From Cryptomeria japonica (lineage: Eukaryota; Streptophyta; Pinopsida; Cupressales; Cupressaceae), in the NCBI RefSeq assembly GCF_030272615.1, contig NC_081412.1, forward strand, positions 141,094,747-141,158,746: a stretch of 64,000 nucleotides of DNA, in the 5' to 3' direction. Made by a program: the position numbers and the translations under genes. Below, piece after piece: positions 11,153 to 20,768 of the stretch; the stretch's first letter is position 1; each line of letters opens with the position of its first letter. The notes under the pieces were generated by a model that searched no databases, was not told the DNA's origin, and saw nothing but the letters and a program-made list of their open reading frames with translations.

Positions 11153-14128
11153 CTAGTCTAGCACGTCATCTACCCCCTGATCTTCCTGATCAATATTTCG
11201 GGAAGGCAGGAAACATGCTAGAGGAGGAACATCCAACACAACAGATGGAGCTATCACAAGATCCAAACAAGGGCTATGTTCATGTTCCGAGCCACATTGT
11301 TCTTGTCTAGGAGCTAGGACAAGTGCTTTAGAAAATTCATTAGATAAATGGTTATCAACATCAACATATTCATACTCACTATCAGAATGAACAGGAGTAA
11401 CATTTTCATCATGAATAACATTTTCATCTATATCATCATCAAGATTTATAAAAATAGGATCTTTAACTCGCACAGGATCAAGACCATCATGCATCTTATG
11501 TTTAGGAGATTTTGGCTCAATCGTCGGCTGAGGAGAAAATGGAATAATATTGGCTGAAGGTATTTTTGGGGATTGCAAAGTTTGAAAAGCAACTGCCTGA
11601 GCTCTAAGACGACGCTTTCGTCGGCGTTCACGTGCAGAACTATTTCGTCTAGTCTTAGTAGGAAGTTGAGAAAATTGAGGAGGAGGAATGTTCTCATCCT
11701 TATCACTTGGGTGTTTAGGTTGTGGTCTCTTAGGTTGAACAATAGGAGAAGAGGAAGGTCTCTTCTCTCCATAAGAGGAAGGAGGAGGAACTGCTCCATA
11801 TAAGGGAGGAATATTTGGTTTAGGAAGGAGACCAAGTCCATCATGACGAGGAGGGATAGGTCTACTTTTAGGAAGTTTATTAGATATAGGCATAGTCACA
11901 TTCATAGGAATGGGTTGGGAATCTTCTTGAGGAAAGACATTAGTTTTATCTTTCAAAGGAAGAACTTCCTTCTCAAGAACGATAGGAATGTCAAGTTTGG
12001 GTGTTCTAGGTTCACTTAGAGATAGGATCATATCTTTTTTCCACTTTTGATAAGATTTGAAAAGATGATCACTTAGCGGAGGAAGAGATTGGAATTGTTT
12101 AGGCCAAAAGTAATCAATAGGAACGCTAGAAGTTCTTTCAGTTGGTTTAAAGAGACTATGATTGACAGTAACAACTTCACCATTATGGGGAAATTTCAAA
12201 CACTTGTGAATAGGAGAAGCAATAGCTTTCATGGAAGATAGCCAAGGATAGCCAAGCTTCACACGAAATTGTTCGGATGAAGGAATAATAGCAAAGTTCA
12301 CATCAAGGGATTTGTTATGGACCTCAATAGGCAATGTAATAGAACCAATTGCAGGAGAAGAAAATGCATCAAATAGTTTCACAGTCACATCTGTTTTGTC
12401 ATATATTACTTGATTCAATTGCAAAGTAAAAAGAAATTCTTCAGTAATAACATTAACCATGCACGAAGGATCAATAAGCACTCCATGGCAAGGTGTATTC
12501 TTGACTTTTGCAACTATGTATAAAGGACCATCAGGTGCCCTGATAGTTTCACTAGAATCAAAGGTGATGGAAGGTTCTTTAAGGATTTTCTGCTGCTCTA
12601 CAAAGTTAATCACATTCGGAGTCATGGACACAAGATCATCAGGTGAGACAGAGGAATCAGTAGTATCAATCACATTAGAGGTATGAGAAGGTAATGGATC
12701 AGTAAAAATCTGAAGATTTTGGTTAGGAGGAGCTACAGATGTGTTGCCTTTATCATTCACACCAGAAACAGAGATAGTATTATTATTAATCAAATCTTGA
12801 ATTTTACCCTTTAAAGCAAAACATTTTTCAATATCATGCCCAGGTTGACGATGAAATTGACAAAAAGATTTGTTATCAAAATAGGGTGAATTAATCTTTG
12901 TAGGATCTATTTGCCTTATAGGAGGAAGAGTAAGCACATTTTGCTCCAATAACTTATTCATAATACTATGCAATGATTCATTCAAAGGAGTAAACTTTCT
13001 TTCTTTCTTGAAAAACTTAGAAATAGGAGGCACACCTGATGCTGCATTCACATTGTTGTTGATGATGTTTTCATTGAATTTAATGGACTCTCTGTTCAGT
13101 TTAAACTTCCCAAATGGTTGTTGACTACTATCACCCTTATCACTCGGAGCCATAGGATTTGCTTGTTCCATTTGACTCACAGTCAGTTGATAATTGTGAA
13201 GAGTTGCGCACAACTGTTGGAAAGAAGTAAACTCAGAAAACAGGAGTTTTTCTCTAATATCTTTTTGTAAATTAGAAATAAAGATTCTTTGAATATCATT
13301 GTCAGGTACTGGAAAAGAAATTTGAGCATACAAATGCTTATACCTACCAATGAAATCAGTCACTTTTTCTTTAACACCTTGTTTACAATGCATTAAATCA
13401 ATCAAAGTAACTTTAGGACTTATATTGTTTTGAAATTGTTGAATAAAAGCATTTGCAAGTTGTTCAAAAGAATTAATAGAATAAGAAGGCAACGAGCAAT
13501 ACCATTGTAGGGCTTTATCTCTTAATGTTCTAGTAAACAGTTTTGCAAGCAACCTTTGGTCATAAGCAAAATCAGTACATATTGTTTGAAAGGTCTTAAC
13601 ATGTGTTAGAGGATCACCCTTACCATTATAAAGCTCCAAATGCGGAATTTCAACATGTTTAGGGAGGATAGCTCGAACAATGTCAAGAGAAAGTGGGCTC
13701 GCAACATCAAATGTGGGCACACTAAACTTAGTTTGATTCATAGAGGCAGTTTGTTTATGTAAAGAAGAGACAGTTTGTGCAAGATTGTTAATGGTCGCTT
13801 CAGTTGAAGAGTTCATATTAGATGTGTTAGATTGTGATGGAGGTATTATGTTATTGAAAGAAGGTATTGATTGAGAGTAAGGTGGTGGGACACTATGATA
13901 GTTAGTCATAGGAGATGATTGGAAAGGAGGAACACTACAAGGAGGAATGGAAGGGTTAAATGGATTGCCCCCTTGCGTCATGTTCATTTGTGGAGATATA
14001 AGAGGAACACTCATTGAAGGAATGAATGAAGAAGTCGGATTGAATGAAGGAAGAGGGTTGATTGAAGAAGAAGGATTGCCCCCATGACTAGTGATCATAG
14101 GAGGAATGTCTTGTATTGAAGTAGTCAT
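11153..14128 (-). CDS. E3 Gag-protease polyprotein, 991 residues, intact
   Basis: The ORF starts at ATG 14128. The N-terminus is Pro/Ser/Asn-rich. Residues about 165-315 are a retrotransposon gag domain (LRDKALQWYCSLP, then FQQLCATLHNYQL). Residues about 419-433 form a CHHC zinc motif (CQFHRQPGHDIEKC) like that of E8. Residues about 540-660 have a retropepsin-like fold with LIDPSCMVNVI and LGYPWLSSM; the usual Asp-Ser/Gly-Gly is Asp-Pro-Ser. The C-terminal third is Pro-rich, with a basic RERRRKRRLR segment near residue 830 and an acidic tail. There is no polymerase. An open frame this long in a non-autonomous element suggests recent activity, or selection for the Gag. Confidence 0.85.
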   Translation of the reverse strand: MTTSIQDIPPMITSHGGNPSSSINPLPSFNPTSSFIPSMSVPLISPQMNMTQGGNPFNPSIPPCSVPPFQSSPMTNYHSVPPPYSQSIPSFNNIIPPSQSNTSNMNSSTEATINNLAQTVSSLHKQTASMNQTKFSVPTFDVASPLSLDIVRAILPKHVEIPHLELYNGKGDPLTHVKTFQTICTDFAYDQRLLAKLFTRTLRDKALQWYCSLPSYSINSFEQLANAFIQQFQNNISPKVTLIDLMHCKQGVKEKVTDFIGRYKHLYAQISFPVPDNDIQRIFISNLQKDIREKLLFSEFTSFQQLCATLHNYQLTVSQMEQANPMAPSDKGDSSQQPFGKFKLNRESIKFNENIINNNVNAASGVPPISKFFKKERKFTPLNESLHSIMNKLLEQNVLTLPPIRQIDPTKINSPYFDNKSFCQFHRQPGHDIEKCFALKGKIQDLINNNTISVSGVNDKGNTSVAPPNQNLQIFTDPLPSHTSNVIDTTDSSVSPDDLVSMTPNVINFVEQQKILKEPSITFDSSETIRAPDGPLYIVAKVKNTPCHGVLIDPSCMVNVITEEFLFTLQLNQVIYDKTDVTVKLFDAFSSPAIGSITLPIEVHNKSLDVNFAIIPSSEQFRVKLGYPWLSSMKAIASPIHKCLKFPHNGEVVTVNHSLFKPTERTSSVPIDYFWPKQFQSLPPLSDHLFKSYQKWKKDMILSLSEPRTPKLDIPIVLEKEVLPLKDKTNVFPQEDSQPIPMNVTMPISNKLPKSRPIPPRHDGLGLLPKPNIPPLYGAVPPPSSYGEKRPSSSPIVQPKRPQPKHPSDKDENIPPPQFSQLPTKTRRNSSARERRRKRRLRAQAVAFQTLQSPKIPSANIIPFSPQPTIEPKSPKHKMHDGLDPVRVKDPIFINLDDDIDENVIHDENVTPVHSDSEYEYVDVDNHLSNEFSKALVLAPRQEQCGSEHEHSPCLDLVIAPSVVLDVPPLACFLPSRNIDQEDQGVDDVLD

Positions 14129-14134
14129 TATGTT

Positions 14135-14512
14135 TTATGTAAAAGTAGGTATACTAGCAATAGGAGTTGTCAAAGGAATAGAATGATTAACTTGAGTAGG
14201 AGGTTGTGTATAACCTAAAGTTTCAGCACAACTTTTCATAGGCATCACATTTGAATCCACAATGTGTGCAATACCACGCAAAATATCAATTCCATTCTTA
14301 TCACTTTGAACCATACGTTTTAGACCCTCAATTAATGAAAGAGCTTGACTATCAGGGTATTCTTGAGACATCCATTGTCGAAAATCATCAAATTGGTTAT
14401 CCAATTTTGAAAGTTGTTCTATAGAAACTTCATGGAGAGCTTCTTCATCATTAAGAGGATTAGAGGAATTACCCATGTCCTCGTTAAAAAGGCCATTCAA
14501 ATTAGGTTCCAT
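14135..14512 (-). CDS. E3 upstream ORF, N-terminal extension of Gag (125 residues)
   Basis: ATG at 14512, TAA at 14137-14135. It is in the same frame as the 991-residue ORF; only the TAA and two sense codons separate its end from the next ATG. The protein is acidic and helical (VSIEQLSKLDNQFDDFRQW), with no domain I can name. Either one mutation split a Gag of about 1118 residues, or the TAA is an original junction with readthrough or re-initiation. Confidence 0.65.
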   Translation of the reverse strand: MEPNLNGLFNEDMGNSSNPLNDEEALHEVSIEQLSKLDNQFDDFRQWMSQEYPDSQALSLIEGLKRMVQSDKNGIDILRGIAHIVDSNVMPMKSCAETLGYTQPPTQVNHSIPLTTPIASIPTFT

Positions 14513-14703
14513 CTCCTCGGTAATTACACCTTGGAAAGACTTAATTCTAAGGCTTCACCTAACGGGAATAGTGTAAGTAGGGCTTATTGTTGTAAAACTC
14601 ATGCACTAAAGAGAGAGAAGATTTTGAATTTTAGAGGTAGCAAATTTCAATAAAATCAGCCAATCTCCCAGATTTAAGCTGTTAAATGCAATCAGGACAA
14701 TCT

Positions 14704-14785
14704 CCCGAAATTTCGGAAAAAATGTCCGGGACCGTGGCGAACGGAGTGCACATGGTCCTCGCAACTTTTTTCGAAATTTTCAGGG
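14704..14785. repeat. E3 leader hairpin copy 1
   Basis: Outer arms CCCGAAATTTCGGAAAAAA and TTTTTTCGAAATTTTCAGGG are nearly complementary. An inner GGACC (14729-14733) pairs with GGTCC (14754-14758). The loop holds the palindrome GTGCAC (14746-14751). Confidence 0.7.
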
Positions 14786-15325
14786 ATGAAAGTTATGATG
14801 ATTTTAAAGCTAATCTGAAAAAATTGAGTGATTTTACGATCTGTAGATAGGCCAAATTAAAGTTGCAATCTCAAAATTGAACCCTACTAAGATTGTTGAA
14901 AAATGTAAAATTTGAATTTTGAAAAAGAGAGGGAAACTGAAATTTTGAATTTTATGATTTTAGAGGGAATACTAAAAGCAATGCAAGTGTTGAAATTTAA
15001 AAGTTGACTCGATTTCATGCAAAATTCGAATTTGAAAGTGGAAATCAAAGTTGTTACAATTAAACACTTAATTTCAAAAGTCACAAATTGCAAAAATTTG
15101 AATAAAGCACTGAAATTTCGAACGAATGCCAACACACTTTTCAGATTTAGGACTGTAAGAAACACAATTTTGATATGAATTTTAATTTCAACAATTTTTG
15201 AATGATTAGAAGCCTCAATCCAAGCAATCGCTAGACCAACTTTGACTTTAATTTTGAAAGTGTTAAAATTGATAAAATCAGCCAAAATTCTGGATTTTAG
15301 CAGAAAAATACGGTAAGATCTAGCT

Positions 15326-15406
15326 CCTGAATTTTTGGAAAAAATGTCGGGGACGATGGCGCTCGGGGTGCACACAGTCCTCGCAACTTTTTTCCAAATT
15401 TTCAGG
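15326..15406. repeat. E3 leader hairpin copy 2
   Basis: The layout matches copy 1: arms CCTGAATTTTTGGAAAAAA and TTTTTTCCAAATTTTCAGG, inner GGAC (15351-15354) with GTCC (15377-15380), and loop GTGCAC (15368-15373). Arm differences from copy 1 (TTCG to TTGG) occur on both sides, so pairing is kept. Confidence 0.7.
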
Positions 15407-15762
15407 GATGAAAGATATTGTGATTTTATTGTGGAATCCAAAGTTATAGCCGATTTGGAGGTGTTTTGATTAGTGAAATTATCAGTCAAAGGTTGAATCA
15501 AGGTGGTCTTAAAAATTAGGGTTTTGACATTTAACCACTTAATTTTCAGAATTAAAACACAAATATGAATTGACAATTTGCAATAGAAGGGTAGATCTGA
15601 AACAAGCATTAACAATTAAACATTTCACAAGTTTAATTACTTAAAAGAAAATTTTAGGGTTTTTATGCAATTAGCCTCTAAAATTTGCAAAAGATCAAAC
15701 ATGGAAATGTAATTAAGGAAGCAAATTTTTCAGATCTAACCATGAATAATCAGAATGAGGAT

Positions 15763-15781
15763 GTTCACGTCGGGTTCACCA
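15763..15781 (-). promoter_or_regulatory. E3 candidate primer-binding site
   Basis: On the minus strand TGGTGAACCCGACGTGAAC begins three bases inside the 5' LTR, the right place and with the TGG start of a primer site. I cannot assign the tRNA with confidence. Confidence 0.65.
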
Positions 15782-15784
15782 AAA

Positions 15785-16963
15785 TGTAAAGCAGAAAAAT
15801 TGAACCCTAGTTGTTCTCCCCTCCCCAACTCCAAGGAGAGCGAAGGGAGAGTCACTAGGGTTGATGGTTTTCACTTAGGAGAGACTTTACATTCAAAAGA
15901 GGGGTTGAAACCCACAAGATCCAATCCCACGCAATGCAAGATTGGATTCTAAATGAGTTTCAAGGGTTAAGACATCAAGGATATCCTCTTTTGTAAAGAA
16001 TGTAGATAGAAAGATTGAACTAGGAATGCATGTAAAGTAGGAAATATTTGCTTATAAACAGAGATAGGGATATGGGATGAAGCTGCGGACCTGGAATTAG
16101 CAGTAAAATGTCGAGACGGTGTTGTTCTGCAAATTTGAGCGAAAGTTGACGGGATGATGGCGCCCGGCGTGCACACGGTCCTCCGAAAAATCTGCGAAAC
16201 GAAGGGGGATCTGTTCGTCTCTGCAGAAGGATTCCAGATCTTCAATTACAGCCGCGTACCTGCAACCTACACACAGAAAAGAGAGGATGATTGGGGGGTT
16301 AGGGATGAGGGGTTTGCCTTTAGGTCAAACCCCGGTTTTGGAATTAACCAAGAAATGAGAATGCTGTAAATGTAAATGTTTGTAATGTAAACAAGTACTG
16401 ATACCTTGTTGTAATAATGTTTGTATTCTTACATGAGAAGGTGTAATGTATGTAGTATGTTGTATGTTGTATGTGATCTCCTCTTCAATGGTTGAATCCT
16501 TGTCTTGAATGCAACACCGAGCCTTGAATGGAGACTTAGAATGCTCAATTGCTTGAAGGAATGCTTGAATGCTTGAATGTTTGAATAGCGCTTCCGCCTT
16601 TTGCACACATATTTCTTCCTCCCTTTTTTGGAAGAGGAAATGTGGTTTATATACTTGTCAATTAGGGCTGATAGACTGATTTTTTTGACCTTAGGCCGAC
16701 CAGGAAACATTATTTCCCGAATTGCAAACTTAAAGACTCTATGCCCAAAAGAGGCCGGGCCCAAAATAGGGCCAGGGACCAGGGCACTGGGCACCATGGT
16801 CCCACCTCCCAGGACAGCAGGGTGCAAGGAAGGATCAGGCCAAGGTGCAGAAAATGCAGTTTTTGGTGTCGTAAACAGGTTTCGGGGTCTCCATTCAGGT
16901 TCAACGTTGCGCCGCCATCGTGAAGACCCAAATGCAGTCGAAATTGCAAGTGTCGCAATTTTA
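15785..16963 (-). repeat. E3 5' LTR (1179 bp, first 10 bases missing)
   Basis: This aligns end to end with 9216-10404 without visible indels, but lacks the terminal TGTAGCGTCC on the minus strand; E2 sequence (TTAAAGGTG) resumes at 16964. The expected right-hand copy of the target duplication is also absent, so a small deletion removed the LTR tip and duplicate. Confidence 0.9.
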
Positions 16964-17540
16964 TTAAAGGTGAAGACCAGAGAAGTTCTGAAGCTGGAAG
17001 AATTTGCAGATCACATGAAGGACTTACATATTCAAGTTAAGCAACATTTGGAGGACATGAATAACAAGTATAAAGAGAAGGCAGATGAGAAGAGGAGACA
17101 TAAGGAATTTGAAGTTGGCAATGAAGTGATGGTGTATCTGAGAAAATAGAGATTCTCGATTGGAACTTATAACAAATTGCAGATGAAAAAGTTTGGACCT
17201 TACGCGATTTTGAGGAAGTTCAATTTTGGGAATCCATATGAAGTGGAGTTACTAGATAGTCTGAGTATCTCACCTATATTTAACATTACAGATCTTCATG
17301 AGTATCATGAACTAGAATTCAGTGAGGACTATATTGCAGACTTGGAGAAACAGTTGCCCTAGAAGGAACCAAATTAGATTGAATAAATTTTGGACAGTAG
17401 GATTGGGCATAGTACCCGGAGCAATCGGTATAAAGAGTATCTTGTGAAGTGGAAGGACAGACCAGTTAAAGATCCATCTTGGATTTCTCAGGCAGAGCTA
17501 GACCGCCTTGATTTTCCTTTGACCTTGACAAAGAGAGAGA
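16964..17540 (+). pseudogene. E2 integrase C-terminus and chromodomain
   Basis: This continues the integrase split at 9215: LKVKTREVLKLEEFADHM, then the GPY/F-like part (EVGNEVMVYLRK and KKFGPYAILRKF). Near 17410-17520 is a chromodomain (YKEYLVKWKDRPVKDPSWI), the module that targets chromoviruses to chromatin marks. TAG stops at 17147 and 17360 and a TAA near 17385 break the frame. Confidence 0.85.
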
Positions 17541-18240
17541 CTCACTTTTTCAATAACCCCGGATGTCTGATGCAGGAGCATCCCTGGTTCATAGCAATCT
17601 TGCATCAACCCAAAATATTTTCCTTTCTGTTTGCAGTTTCAACATTTCTTTTCTATGTGTCCCGGATTTGGCTCACCGGATCCTGTGGAGTTGGATTTCA
17701 CTTGAAGACTTGATCATCTTCCTTATTCCCAAACTGTGGAGCATTTGGATCATTTTCCGACAAGTTATCGCTACCAGTTTTCGAGACAGTTTCCTGTTGT
17801 CATTTGATAGTTTCCTGTTACCGGTTGCCTAGACCTATTTGTATTTGTAGTCTACCAGATCCCTTCTGTAGCTTGCGGAGCCCTGAGTGTTGATTCCGAT
17901 GTTTATTGGTGTGTGGGCGACCTTTTCCCATGATCTACACTTCATCCTTTGGATTTTCTAAAGGAATCTCTTGGCGGAGGCCGACCTTGTTGGTTTTGCA
18001 TGTTAGGTCTTGTTCTTCAGGTTTTGATCCCTTTTTGGACCGACCAAATCCCCTTGGATCGTATAAATCATTGTAATAGAGCATTAGAATGTAACAATGA
18101 AGAAGTTAGACTAAGCATAGAAGATAGATCTTAAGATTGAAGGTCCCGATTGTGACCTATTATGTACTTCGAGTATGTTTTAGCAGGCCTATGAGCCGGT
18201 TTCTGTAACCCAGTTATTATGTAGAGCAATAAAATGTTTA
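17541..18240 (+). repeat. E2 3' LTR or 3' region
   Basis: Non-coding sequence after the chromodomain, with CCGG-containing words, a TATAAATCATTG near 18061 and AATAAAATG near 18228. Position and composition fit the 3' LTR, but without a 5' copy I cannot fix its ends. Confidence 0.5.
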
Positions 18241-18720
18241 AAAGGAATTCGACAACCCTATAGGTTATCCAAGAGGAGATTGAGAAGAAACAAGCTCGCA
18301 AGGAGAGGCATTTAGACTCTTCCCCTACTACAAGGTTGGAGGCATCGGTGTCGAGCATGCTATTTTGTCCAGCAAAAGATCCAACAAATGACTCTCCTCC
18401 ACTAAGGTGAAGGCTATGAGTCAGGATTGGAAGATTAAGAAGCCCCCCACCAAGTAGGCTATCAATTTGTGCCTTCGATGAGAAGGGTTTGTGTGTTTTA
18501 TTCTGCTAGTCTTTAGTATTGTTTGTCTTTGAGTTTTGTTGCATCCGATTGGGTGTCTGTTGGTTTTTGTTCTTTTTTGGCTGTTGACACTAAGGTTTTA
18601 GGTGAGTCCCATGGCTTTTCTTTCTTGTTTGTCTATGTAGCAATTATGTAATGGTTCAGGCCTCTCTCGATTTAACCTAATCAAAACTATACCACTAATA
18701 CATTATTAACCTAATAAATT
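18241..18720 (+). other. Possible LINE-like 3' remnant
   Basis: A short plus-strand reading (EEIEKKQARKERHLDSS) is followed by T- and G-rich, stop-filled sequence ending in CTCTCGATTTAACC. This resembles tails of plant LINEs in texture only. I see no RT motif and no clear poly(A). Confidence 0.25.
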
Positions 18721-19411
18721 AAATTTCAATATATTTCAACTAGCATGTACTTATTTTTAGAGGAATATAGGTGAAATATGCCAAAAGATATCACATTTGT
18801 TCATTATTCTACTTAAAATTTTATTATATTGTAATTAATATTAAATTATAAAAATATTATCATTATATTATTAGGTTTTAATATATTATAACTTGAGTGG
18901 TAGTTGAAAGTAAAAGATAAAATTAACATAAAATAATTAAATATCAGTTAATTGAATGCATGGCAAGAGAAAATAAATTAAATTAATTATAATAAAATGT
19001 TGTTTTTGCTTTCGAGACATTAAATATTGCAAACACGTCAAATAAGAAAAAAACTTAGATGTTTTTCTATCCATATGTGAATATACTACATACTATGCTC
19101 ACACAAATTTAATCTATTTATCAATACTAATTAATCCGGAAAATATTGATTTACAAAAAACCCAACCCAGAAATCGTATCGTAATCGTCTATCCAATAAT
19201 AAATCAAGATCACAACGCTCAAAATTTCCATCATATGTACAGAAGAACAAAATCAGAGCACGTACAATTCCCTTTTGCAAGAAATCTCATTGAAATTTGA
19301 CAAAACCAGTGTCTCTGAAATCAAACAATAAAAAATAAAGAATTGATCGTACACAAAGAAACCAGTGCCGAATCCGTTGAGCTTTCGGAGACAATTAAAT
19401 TAATTCAAAAC
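18721..19411. other. AT-rich intergenic DNA
   Basis: Strongly AT-rich from 18721 to about 19130, then mixed composition that could be a 5' untranslated leader for the small ORF at 19412. No repeat pair or domain seen. Confidence 0.5.
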
Positions 19412-19627
19412 ATGGCGGCTAAGAAGCAACCTGTAGCATTTCAACCGAATCAGCAGGGCCACGGAGAGAATAAAACCGCAGCAAAACTTTGTTATAAGGG
19501 AGAGATCCGTCGTCAGAATTCTGCGAATCAGAAGAAGATGGAGGCTTATAATACAGGCGGGCCGTTTCGGGATAGCGCGAATGGAACCTCCCGATCATCT
19601 TTATTCCGAAACCAATCACTTCTGTAA
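19412..19627 (+). CDS. Small hypothetical ORF, 71 residues
   Basis: The ATG lies in a very good plant context (AACATGGCGGCT). The frame is open upstream to 19343, but this start is the most gene-like. The product is hydrophilic and basic (MAAKKQPVAFQPNQQGHGEN...), with no signal peptide, membrane segment or domain I recognise. It is richer in GC than its neighbourhood and clear of transposon hallmarks, so it may be a host exon or gene relic. A competing reading on the minus strand (19637-19419, 72 residues) is also open, and AT-rich TATA-like sequence lies upstream of it. I cannot choose between them. Confidence 0.3.
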   Translation: MAAKKQPVAFQPNQQGHGENKTAAKLCYKGEIRRQNSANQKKMEAYNTGGPFRDSANGTSRSSLFRNQSLL

Positions 19628-19680
19628 ATTTTACCATGGATCCAATTTATCCCCAAACCTTTAAAACAAACGCACAGAGA

Positions 19681-19880
19681 GCTTTGATATGTCTGAATAC
19701 GATCTGAATACCTACAGACCGGAAGGAAATGGGCGATCTTTATAAAAGGGTTTGAAGGCTCTGATATGTTTGAATACAGAGAGGAAAAAAATGGGGGATC
19801 TTTGTAAAAGAATTTGAAGGCTCTGAAATGTTCGAATGCAGAGAGGATAAAAATGGTTTATATTTATAAAATGATTTGGA
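19681..19880. repeat. Short tandem repeat, about 62 bp, three degenerate copies
   Basis: TTTGAAGGCTCTGATATG at 19751 recurs as TTTGAAGGCTCTGAAATG at 19813, with a more diverged copy from 19681. Each unit carries a TTTATAAAA or TTTGTAAAA box, so the array may be promoter-like on either strand. Confidence 0.7.
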
Positions 19881-20768
19881 GCGCGTGGAACACGTCCCGG
19901 GCGGCCGCGTTCAACCGAATATTATTTACGCGTGGAGAAGACAACTAAAAGTAGCTGCATTTTATTTTATAACATTGTTGCCTTATTTTATTGAATATTA
20001 TTTCCGCGTTGACAAAGGAAAAAAAGTAGATGCATTTTATTTTTCTATAACATTGTTGTCTTATTTTATTTAATATTTTATGGTCAAAAGATGGCTTCTC
20101 TCCCACCGAAGTGTGACTGGTAAGCAATTCCGCCCCTTCTGGATTGAAGAGTTTCTAGACGCTTCTTATATAGTTGGCTTAGGTGTTTGAATTAGGAATA
20201 AATAAGTGTATACTTGCACGTAAATGCTATGGCATTTAACACATTGGTATATATGTATGAAGAATTTAAAAGCTAGCATATTTATATTTTTAAATAAAAA
20301 CTATGAAGGAGTCAAAATATAATTATTATTTAGTTAAAATATTATTAGAATTATTATATTGCAATTATTATTGAATTATTATTATTTTAATATTTCTATT
20401 AAGCTCTTTATAAAGATAAAAGAATTTTTTTTTTAAATTAGATTATTATGATTATTATATTATTTTATTTTTAAAACTTTTATTATTCTTTATAAAATTG
20501 TTATTATATTGGCACATCTAGGAAATCAAACAATTGGCATATCCACTCCTATGTTTTCTAATATTCTAAATGGCAGAGATATTCAAAGAGATAAATTTAG
20601 GAATATTGGACGAAATGAGTGCGTGAAGAATAGGCTAGGGTTTCTTATTCTACTCGTTTTTCATTGCATGCAACTTGTTTTTCTTAGTTTACTTTCCCTT
20701 ACCTCACCACCATCGAGGGCGTATAGAGTCATTAATGTGACTTAGCATTGTGGTGTTCTTTGCAATTA
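19881..20768. other. AT-rich non-coding DNA
   Basis: A short near-duplicate (ATTTTATTTTATAACATTGTTG at 19958 and a similar stretch at 20033) is present. From 20270 to 20510 the sequence is almost all A and T. No gene is supported. Confidence 0.5.

Larger units (their letters stand above)
14513..15762 (-). other. E3 5' leader (about 1.25 kb, non-coding)
   Basis: This lies between the primer site and the first ATG. It is AT-rich with no conserved coding content. It contains two copies of a long hairpin (14704-14785 and 15326-15406). Leaders of this size are common in gypsy-type elements and often hold the packaging signal. Confidence 0.65.
9216..16963 (-). mobile_element. E3: non-autonomous gag-protease LTR retrotransposon (TR-GAG type)
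   Basis: A complete element of about 7.75 kb with near-identical LTRs (9216-10404 and 15785-16963). On the minus strand the order is 5' LTR, candidate primer site, 1.3-kb leader, two gag-protease reading frames, polypurine tract, 3' LTR. There is no RT, RNase H or integrase in the 5.4-kb interior. By my count about 41 of 1179 LTR positions differ (3.5%). Its gag and zinc motif resemble the Tat-like E8, so Tat-type elements are the likely source of enzymes; that is inference. It disrupts the E2 integrase. Confidence 0.9.
6131..18240 (+). mobile_element. E2: Ty3-gypsy chromovirus, 5' truncated and split by E3
   Basis: The coding order is zinc knuckle, protease, RT, RNase H, integrase, then a C-terminal chromodomain, which defines a chromovirus. 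The body is 6131-9215 and resumes at 16964. The reading ELRD at 9215 continues directly into LKVKTRE at 16964 once E3 is removed. No 5' LTR or N-terminal gag remains. Many stops, mostly TAG at glutamine or tryptophan positions, make it a fossil. It was here before E3. Confidence 0.88.

Noticed and set aside
9216-16963. Direct repeats far apart, read as a segmental duplication of 9216-10404
   Set aside because: The two copies bound a gag-bearing interior with primer site and polypurine tract and split a gypsy integrase frame, so they are LTRs of one element.
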